Positions 4,247-7,900 of a stretch of 7,900 bases of DNA are shown here, piece by piece. The notes under the pieces were generated by a model, which did not search any database, had not been told where the DNA came from, and saw nothing but the letters and a program-made list of their open reading frames with translations. The position numbers and the translations under genes are program-made. The stretch comes from JANPPS01 sp031428635 (lineage in GTDB: Bacteria > Pseudomonadota > Alphaproteobacteria > Acetobacterales > Acetobacteraceae): positions 1 to 7,900 of the forward strand of contig JANPPS010000247.1 of assembly GCA_031428635.1 (NCBI GenBank), written 5' to 3'. Every line of letters starts with the position of its first letter. Position 1 is the first letter of the stretch.

Positions 4247-6556
4247 GTGAATCCTGTCATGAACTCCTCGATTGCCGCGTTGCGTCCAGACCAAGCCCAA
4301 TCCGGTTCGGCCCAGCCAGACCCGACCCAGCCAGACCCGAGCCAGGTGGGTGCGGATAGGGCGACTTTAGCCTCGGCCCGCCTGGTGGCGCTGGTCGCCG
4401 TCGCCCGCCACCACGGTATCGACCTGCATATGAACGAATTTCGCCCGGCCGTTGGTGAAGACGTGCCGTCGCCGGCCTCGCTGGCTGCCTGGGCCCGGGA
4501 TCAGGGGCTGTGGGCTAAGGCGGAACGGGTGAAGTGGAAGCAGCTGTTCAAGCTACAGGGCAGCACTAACCCGCCGCCGCCCGTTGTTTTGCTGTTTAAG
4601 AACGGTTCGGCCGGGTTGATGGTCGGCTCCGACCTGGCGCGTGACGTGGTGTGGGTGCAAGAGCCTGGGCCGGGGCACCAGCCAGTCCCCGTCGATGCCC
4701 TGCGTCTGGCCGCCGTGTGGTCCGGTGAGGTGATACTGGTCCGCAAGCTCCGTTCGGAGTCGGAGGCAGATCGTCCGTTCTCGCTCGGCTGGCTGATGGG
4801 TATGGTCGCGCATGAGAAGGGCGTGTTGCGGGATATCTGCATCGGCTCGGTCAGCCTGAGCGCGCTGACGATCGTACCGCCGTTGCTGGTCATGACCGTG
4901 GTCGACCGCGTGGTGACCCATCACAGCCTGTCGACCCTCGTGCTGCTTAGTGCGATACTTGCACTTACAACGGTGTACGAGATGATCCTGGGCTATGCGC
5001 GGCGTGAGTTGGTGCAGGTTGTCTCCACGCGCGTTGACGCGAAACTCAACATCCATATCTTCGACCGCCTGTTGGGCCTGCCACTCGACTACTTTGAGAA
5101 GAATCCAGCCGGTCAGACCAACTACCGCCTGGGCCAGGTGTGGAAAATTCGTGAGTTCTTGACCGGCAAACTCATGGGCACGTTCTTGGACATGTTCACG
5201 CTGGTGTTCCTGCTGCCGTTCCTGTTCTGGATGCAGCCGACGCTCGCCTGGATCGTGTTGGTGTGCGCCTTCGTGATCGCCCTCATCATCCTGGCGTTTT
5301 TGCCGGCGCTGCGGTCGCTGGTGGGCAAGCTGACCGCGGCGGAGGCCAACAAGGGCTCAACAATGGTGGAGACAGTGCACGGTATCCGCACCGTCAAGTC
5401 GTTGGCGCTTGAGCCACAGCGCCGGGCAGAATGGGATGAGCGAACGGCGGTTGCGGGCACGTTAAAGCTGCGCGTTGGACGGCTGGCGAACTGGCCGCAG
5501 ACGATTATTAACCCGATCGAGAGCTTCATTCAGCGCGGCATCATCATGATTGGTGCCTACATTGCAATGAACGACAACACGGGCATCGCGATCGGCGGCC
5601 TAGTCGCTTTCATGATGCTCGGCAGCCGGGTCACGCAGCCGCTGGTGGGTCTGGCGCGTCTGATCGAGGATTTTGAGGACGTGCGGGCAAGTATTGGCCA
5701 GGTTGCGCTGGTGCTGAATAACCCGAGTGAAACGAAGGCCATGCAGGGCGGCATGCGGCCGAAGTTCTCGGGCGCTGTCAGCTTCGAGGATTTAACGTTC
5801 ACTTATCCCGGCTCAAATACCCCGGCGTTGGAGAAGGTGAGCTTCGACCTTCCGGCCGGGACGATGCTCGGCGTCGTCGGGCGTAGCGGGTCGGGAAAAA
5901 GCACGCTGACCCGCCTGTTGCAGGGCATCAACCGCGAGTACTCGGGCTTTCTGAAAATCGATGGCGTCGAGCTGCGGGAAATTAACCTCACGCATTTGCG
6001 CCGCAGCTTTGGCGTGGTGTTGCAGGATAACTTCCTGTTCCGTGGCACGGTGCGGGATAACATCACCGCCGGGCGCCCGGGCCTGACGTTGAACGACGTC
6101 GTTCGTGCCGCCCGGCTTGCAGGGGCAGAGGAGTTTATCGAGCGCTTGCAGGCCGGCTACGATACCTGGATCGAGGAGGGGAGCGCCAACTTGTCCGGCG
6201 GTCAGCGGCAGCGCCTAGCCATCGCGCGCGCCGTGATCGCCGATCCGCGCATCATGATCCTCGATGAAGCAACAAGTGCCCTGGACCCTGAGAGTGAGGC
6301 GTTGGTCAACGCGAACCTGACCCGGCTCGGCAAGGGTCGGACGATGGTGATCGTATCGCACCGTCTGTCGTCCCTGATCGACTGCGACATGATCCTGGTT
6401 ATGGACCGGGGCCGGGTCGTGGACATGGCGCCGCACGCGACGTTGCTGGAGCGGTGCACTATCTACCGGTCTCTGTGGGCGCAGCAGAACCGGCATCTAG
6501 GGGGTGCCATGGGTCGGCAATCGGCGCTGGTGCCGGTTGCGGGGCAGGGAGACTAA
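4247..6556 (+). CDS. Type I secretion ABC transporter with C39-like domain (HlyB family)
   Basis: This inner-membrane ATPase/permease would drive one-step export of a protein with a C-terminal secretion signal. From the GTG start it has 769 residues. An unusual proline/glutamine-rich leader (about 15-35) precedes a C39-peptidase-like domain (about 38-168). No cysteine occurs before residue 198, so the domain cannot be a cysteine protease and should act as a substrate-docking domain, as in HlyB. The membrane domain follows, with hydrophobic spans near 196-223, 228-252, 311-355 and 430-462. The nucleotide-binding domain is complete: Walker A GRSGSGKST with Lys551, Q-loop VVLQDNFLF, signature LSGGQRQRLAIARA (649-662), Walker B IMILDEATSALD with Glu674, and switch His705 in SHRLS. 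The start was chosen from the Shine-Dalgarno at 4234; ATG 4226, TTG 4211 and ATG 4259 are alternatives. A HlyD-family gene begins three bases after the stop, forming an operon. The lack of protease chemistry points to an RTX-like or similar leaderless substrate, but none is in view. Confidence 0.95.
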   Translation: MNPVMNSSIAALRPDQAQSGSAQPDPTQPDPSQVGADRATLASARLVALVAVARHHGIDLHMNEFRPAVGEDVPSPASLAAWARDQGLWAKAERVKWKQLFKLQGSTNPPPPVVLLFKNGSAGLMVGSDLARDVVWVQEPGPGHQPVPVDALRLAAVWSGEVILVRKLRSESEADRPFSLGWLMGMVAHEKGVLRDICIGSVSLSALTIVPPLLVMTVVDRVVTHHSLSTLVLLSAILALTTVYEMILGYARRELVQVVSTRVDAKLNIHIFDRLLGLPLDYFEKNPAGQTNYRLGQVWKIREFLTGKLMGTFLDMFTLVFLLPFLFWMQPTLAWIVLVCAFVIALIILAFLPALRSLVGKLTAAEANKGSTMVETVHGIRTVKSLALEPQRRAEWDERTAVAGTLKLRVGRLANWPQTIINPIESFIQRGIIMIGAYIAMNDNTGIAIGGLVAFMMLGSRVTQPLVGLARLIEDFEDVRASIGQVALVLNNPSETKAMQGGMRPKFSGAVSFEDLTFTYPGSNTPALEKVSFDLPAGTMLGVVGRSGSGKSTLTRLLQGINREYSGFLKIDGVELREINLTHLRRSFGVVLQDNFLFRGTVRDNITAGRPGLTLNDVVRAARLAGAEEFIERLQAGYDTWIEEGSANLSGGQRQRLAIARAVIADPRIMILDEATSALDPESEALVNANLTRLGKGRTMVIVSHRLSSLIDCDMILVMDRGRVVDMAPHATLLERCTIYRSLWAQQNRHLGGAMGRQSALVPVAGQGD
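4311..4340 (+). repeat. Perfect 15-base tandem duplication in the transporter leader
   Basis: The unit CCCAGCCAGACCCGA occurs twice in a row (4311-4325 and 4326-4340), followed by a partial third copy (GCCAG). Being a multiple of three it stays in frame and encodes the QPDPT/QPDPS repeat near the N-terminus of the secretion ATPase. Such a repeat can change copy number by slippage without breaking the frame. Confidence 0.85.
6547..6551 (+). promoter_or_regulatory. Ribosome-binding site of the HlyD-family gene
   Basis: GGGAG at 6547-6551 lies eight bases before the ATG at 6560 and inside the last codons of the transporter gene. This supports the chosen start and coupled translation of the two genes. 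Confidence 0.55.
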
Positions 6557-6559
6557 CCG

Positions 6560-7900
6560 ATGGGTGAGATTACCGTCGCCAAGCCCGAGACTAGCCAGGC
6601 ATTGTCGCTGCCAACGCTGCTGGAGTTCCACTCACCCTCGGCGGCACTCAGCCATGTGCAAACGCAGCGCGCGGCCAAGGGAACGCTGTGGGTTATCGTG
6701 ACCCTGGTGGCTGGTTGTTTCGGACTGGCCTATTTCATCCCCATCGACAAAGTCGTGACCGCGGGCGGTAAGATTGTGGCGCTCAGTGCGACGAGCGTCG
6801 TTCAGCCGCTCGAGACAGCGATCGTGCGCTCGGTCAACGTGAGGGAAGGGCAGGTCGTCCAACAGGGTGAGGTGCTCGCTCGGTTGGACCCGACCTTCGC
6901 GGTAGCCGATCTCACCGCGTTGCAGTCCCAGGTTGGCAGTCTAGCAGCCGAGGTGAGCCGGTTGGAGGCGGAGGCGTCGGGCACGGCGTACAAGCCGATC
7001 GACGGTAGCCCGATTGCGATCCTGCAAGGCGCGATTTTTGCCCAGCGGGCCGGCGAGCGCGGTTTCAAGAACGAGAACTATAACCAGAAAATCAGTAGCC
7101 TGCAGAGCCAAGTGCAGCGGGCCGTATCGGACAGGCTAGGCTTCACGCAGAAGCTGGTTGTACTGAAGGACGTGCAGGCCAAGCGGGCCGAGCTGGAACG
7201 GCTGAAGGTCGGCAGCCAACTGGCACTATTGGAAGCGCAGGCGCAGGTAATCGAGGCGCAACGCGGCCTGGATAGCTCGAACTCTCAGGTGGTGCAGGCG
7301 GCCCGTGACCTGCAGGCGATGGAGGCTGAGCGCGACGGTTATAACCAGCAATGGCGGAGCCAGGTCAGTCAGGAGCTGACCGAGCAGGGCCGCAAGCTGA
7401 GCGATGCACGGGAGCAGCTGAATAAGGCGGCGCTGCGTCGCCAACTGGTGGAGTTGCGTGCGGACCAGCCGTCGATCGTGCAAACGATCGCCAAGGTCAG
7501 CCCCGGGTCGGTGCTGCAATCAGGCGAGCAGCTGATGAGTCTCACGCCGCTCGACGCCGTGCTGGAGGCCGAAGTGAACGTGGCCGGACTGGACGCTGGG
7601 TTCGTCCATCCAGGTAACCCGGTGACGATCAAGCTCGATACGTTCTCCAACACGCAATACGGCTCGCTTGAGGGGAAAGTGCGGGTCGTGAGCCCCGACA
7701 GCTTTACGTCCGGCGCCGATGATCGGCCGCAGCGCGGCGTGCAGCAGAACACGACGCCGAGCCAAGGGCCGGCGTTCTACCGCAGTCGGATTTCAATCGA
7801 GCAGAATAAGCTGCACGACACTCCGGCTAATTTCCGCGTGGGACCCGGCATGCCCGTGACGGTCGACATCAAAGTCGGTGAACGGACTCTGTGGAGCTAC
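6560..7900 (+). CDS. HlyD-family membrane fusion protein of type I secretion (cut by right edge)
   Basis: This is the periplasmic adaptor linking the ABC transporter to a TolC-like outer-membrane channel. The visible 447 residues show a short cytoplasmic N-terminus, one membrane span (about 42-62, GTLWVIVTLVAGCFGLAYFI), and a first half-lipoyl segment (82-112, including VNVREGQVVQQGEVLARLDP). Next comes a long alpha-helical hairpin rich in Gln, Glu and Ala (about 113-300). The second half-lipoyl segment follows (300-330, QTIAKVSPGSVLQSGEQLMS), then the beta-barrel and membrane-proximal part ending PGMPVTVDIKVGERTLWSY. In relatives this last motif lies some 15-30 residues from the C-terminus, so little is missing and no frameshift is seen. 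A polar loop, about SGADDRPQRGVQQNTTPSQG (384-403), sits between two barrel strands. The ATG lies three bases after the transporter stop with GGGAG upstream, which is strong evidence for one operon. Confidence 0.95.
   Translation, partial: MGEITVAKPETSQALSLPTLLEFHSPSAALSHVQTQRAAKGTLWVIVTLVAGCFGLAYFIPIDKVVTAGGKIVALSATSVVQPLETAIVRSVNVREGQVVQQGEVLARLDPTFAVADLTALQSQVGSLAAEVSRLEAEASGTAYKPIDGSPIAILQGAIFAQRAGERGFKNENYNQKISSLQSQVQRAVSDRLGFTQKLVVLKDVQAKRAELERLKVGSQLALLEAQAQVIEAQRGLDSSNSQVVQAARDLQAMEAERDGYNQQWRSQVSQELTEQGRKLSDAREQLNKAALRRQLVELRADQPSIVQTIAKVSPGSVLQSGEQLMSLTPLDAVLEAEVNVAGLDAGFVHPGNPVTIKLDTFSNTQYGSLEGKVRVVSPDSFTSGADDRPQRGVQQNTTPSQGPAFYRSRISIEQNKLHDTPANFRVGPGMPVTVDIKVGERTLWSY

Overview
This window is GC-rich, and its coding frames mostly have G or C at the third codon position. 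The content suggests a high-GC proteobacterium, probably an alphaproteobacterium. The pointers are an ArsR-type regulator fused to a SAM-methyltransferase domain lying directly upstream of metH, and a HlyB/HlyD-type type I secretion pair. An Acetobacteraceae-like host is a guess from overall resemblance and was not tested.

Left part, minus strand (1-2959): a methionine/one-carbon operon read leftwards. A fused ArsR-HTH/methyltransferase protein (SahR-like) is followed, with an ATGA stop/start overlap, by cobalamin-dependent methionine synthase metH. MetH runs off the left edge, so only its homocysteine and folate domains and the start of its cap region are visible. Just upstream of the regulator lies a perfect inverted repeat, GACATAA-N8-TTATGTC (2960-2981), a good candidate operator. 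On its other side a small plus-strand gene (2990-3289) encodes an unrecognised 99-residue protein with a CACC cysteine cluster. The operator therefore sits between two divergent starts.

Middle (3272-4246): a minus-strand GNAT acetyltransferase of the phosphinothricin/methionine-sulfoximine type. Downstream of its stop, in the same frame, is a short stretch that still reads like protein (3272-3400) and may be a gene remnant. A roughly 330-base region without a recognisable gene follows, holding weak promoter-like sites, a small hairpin, an 8-base direct repeat and a strong Shine-Dalgarno sequence.

Right part, plus strand (4247-7900): a type I secretion operon. It encodes a HlyB-like ABC transporter with a cysteine-free (non-proteolytic) C39-like domain, a membrane segment and a complete nucleotide-binding domain. 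Three bases later comes a HlyD-family membrane fusion protein, cut by the right edge close to its C-terminus. No secreted substrate and no TolC-like outer-membrane protein is visible.

The window contains no tRNA, rRNA, CRISPR array or insertion sequence that I can recognise. Most of it is ordinary metabolism and secretion. The least explained parts are the CACC protein sharing the SahR-like operator and the coding-like remnant after the acetyltransferase.
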